DNA of 64,000 nucleotides, taken from contig NZ_CP086239.1 in assembly GCF_026650985.1 (NCBI RefSeq), positions 4,676,501 to 4,740,500 of the forward strand. Direction: 5' to 3'. The DNA is from Clostridium estertheticum. Its GTDB lineage: Bacteria > Bacillota > Clostridia > Clostridiales > Clostridiaceae. The translations under genes and the position numbers were made by a program. A model generated the notes under the pieces. It did no database searches. It was given only the letters and a program-made list of their open reading frames with translations, and had not been told where the DNA came from. Every line of letters starts with the position of its first letter. Within the stretch, counting starts at the first letter, position 1. Below, piece after piece: positions 63,000-64,000 of this stretch.

Positions 63000-64000
63000 A
63001 TGATACAACTTATAGGGGTAAAACATGATGTTAAAATAGAAATTAGAGAAAAACTTTCAATTATACCCAAACGTCAAGAAAGGTCCCTTGCGGCTCTTGT
63101 TAATATTTGCGATGAGGCGGTTATTTTAAGTACTTGTAATCGGACGGAAATATATTTTAAGTCAAAAGATGAAGATATTGTTAAGAAAATATTTAATGCA
63201 CTAAATTGGGATGAGACTTTAATAAAGTGTGTATTTAATTATAAGGAAGAAAAAGCAGTACAGCATTTAATGGAGGTAGTTTGCGGGTTTGATTCACTAT
63301 TGCTTGGGGAAGATCAAGTTTTGGGTCAAGTTAGGGATGCGTATGAAGTAGCAAAAGACTCTGGGGCGACTAAAAAGGAATTTCAGAGGCTTTTTGAAAA
63401 TGCTATTGCTTGCGGCAAAAACTTTAGAACTAAATCTAAAACGGGTGAAATACCAGTTTCTTCGTCATCAATGGTAGTTAAAAAAGCAATAGATATGGGA
63501 TATAAAAATTTTATGATATTAGGTTATGGTACGGTTGGACAATTAACTACAAAATATATACTAGAAGAAAAAATAGATTCACTATATATTGCGGTTAGAG
63601 ATGCTCAAAAGGTTGATATAGAGGACCCGCGAGTGAAAATAATACCTTTTAATGATATACAAAAACATTATGAAAAGGTAGATTGTGTTATATCTTGTAC
63701 CACGGCTCCTCATACGGTGGTTCGTTTGAATGAGTTACCGAGCAAGCACTTGTTATTGTTTGATTTAGCTGTGCCAAGAGATATTGAGGAAATAGTAAGT
63801 GGAAATCCTTTATATGAAGTTTATGATATAGATAAAATAAGGGATATTCATGATGCAAATTTTAAAATACGTAAGGATTCAATGAAAAATAATAGATATA
63901 TTGTGGATAAAGCCATAAGGGAATTTGTAGAGTGGAAAACTATAGAAGAATTGTCGCCTTTTATTAAAATGATAAAACATAATGGTGAGGATATATATAA
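63000..64000 (+). CDS. hemA: Glutamyl-tRNA reductase (3' partial)
   Basis: The frame starts at ATG 63000 after a TTTGGAGATGAT ribosome binding site and stays open to the window edge, giving at least 333 residues. The catalytic Cys lies in VILSTCNRTEIY near residue 48, the FDSLLLGEDQVLGQVRDAY segment near 100, and the NADPH-binding ILGYGTVGQLTTKY near 175. It reduces the glutamate on tRNA-Glu, the first step of the C5 pathway to tetrapyrroles, and supplies precursors for the corrin made by the neighbouring cobalamin genes. About the last 60-100 residues are missing. Confidence 0.96.
   Translation, partial: MIQLIGVKHDVKIEIREKLSIIPKRQERSLAALVNICDEAVILSTCNRTEIYFKSKDEDIVKKIFNALNWDETLIKCVFNYKEEKAVQHLMEVVCGFDSLLLGEDQVLGQVRDAYEVAKDSGATKKEFQRLFENAIACGKNFRTKSKTGEIPVSSSSMVVKKAIDMGYKNFMILGYGTVGQLTTKYILEEKIDSLYIAVRDAQKVDIEDPRVKIIPFNDIQKHYEKVDCVISCTTAPHTVVRLNELPSKHLLLFDLAVPRDIEEIVSGNPLYEVYDIDKIRDIHDANFKIRKDSMKNNRYIVDKAIREFVEWKTIEELSPFIKMIKHNGEDIY

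Overview
The window is low-GC, Gram-positive, anaerobic DNA of the Clostridium type. The support is AT-rich codon use with strong AGGAGG-like ribosome binding sites and several TTG starts. Gene content agrees: pyruvate formate-lyase with its activase, anaerobic-type dihydroorotate dehydrogenase (pyrK/pyrD), a PEP-dependent dihydroxyacetone kinase, an [Fe-S] enoate reductase, early cobalamin genes and Gly/Cys-rich proteins of the spore-coat type. The species cannot be named from sequence reading alone.

Layout. 1-6.6 kb: the end of an arsenate reductase/LMW-phosphatase-like gene, a Nudix hydrolase, an MTA/SAH nucleosidase, an oligopeptide-binding lipoprotein, an unrecognised 457-residue protein on the minus strand, then an XTP/dITP pyrophosphatase and a YfcE-type phosphoesterase. 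6.75-8.7 kb: one promoter followed by 18 intact tRNA genes and a decayed tRNA-Arg; the array is a visible tandem duplication. 9-12 kb: a Thr-rich lipoprotein and dhaKLM. 12.3-18.3 kb: the pyrimidine operon pyrBICFKDE, with a promoter, two PyrR-box-like hairpins and an attenuator. 18.3-30.1 kb: an accessory-looking stretch with long palindromic repeats, a pentapeptide-repeat protein, an AEC transporter, an SDR, a ferredoxin-nitroreductase, a broken TetR gene, HxlR, DsbA-like, MBL and chemoreceptor genes, and a higher-GC pair (enoate reductase plus TetR) that looks transferred. 30.1-33.3 kb: pflA and pflB on the minus strand.

33.9-44.3 kb: a membrane-anchored unknown, a TIM-barrel isomerase-like protein, then the clostridial proteostasis block tig-clpP-clpX-lonB-lon-engB. 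44.5-48 kb: three low-complexity Gly/Cys/Asn-rich proteins, a bactofilin, a candidate C-rich small RNA and a membrane-anchored FG-GAP-like protein. 48.1-53.2 kb: a sugar-type solute-binding lipoprotein, an IS1182-type insertion sequence sitting inside an intrinsic terminator, a Fur/PerR regulator and a PIN-PhoH ATPase. 53.3-56.9 kb: a phosphodiester glycosidase-domain protein, a beta-propeller-like membrane protein, a site-2 protease and trmB. 57.1-64 kb: a cobalamin riboswitch controlling cbiMNQO (cobalt uptake), then cobyric acid synthase, cbiB and the start of hemA. This last block links cobalt import, corrin assembly and tetrapyrrole precursor supply.

No CRISPR array, prophage or rRNA operon was seen. 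No complete novel system is evident. The best leads are the C-rich sRNA candidate, the IS that split a terminator while carrying its own inward-facing terminators, the long palindromic intergenic elements, the palindromic operator at the lon promoter, and the Gly/Cys/Asn-rich cluster beside the bactofilin.
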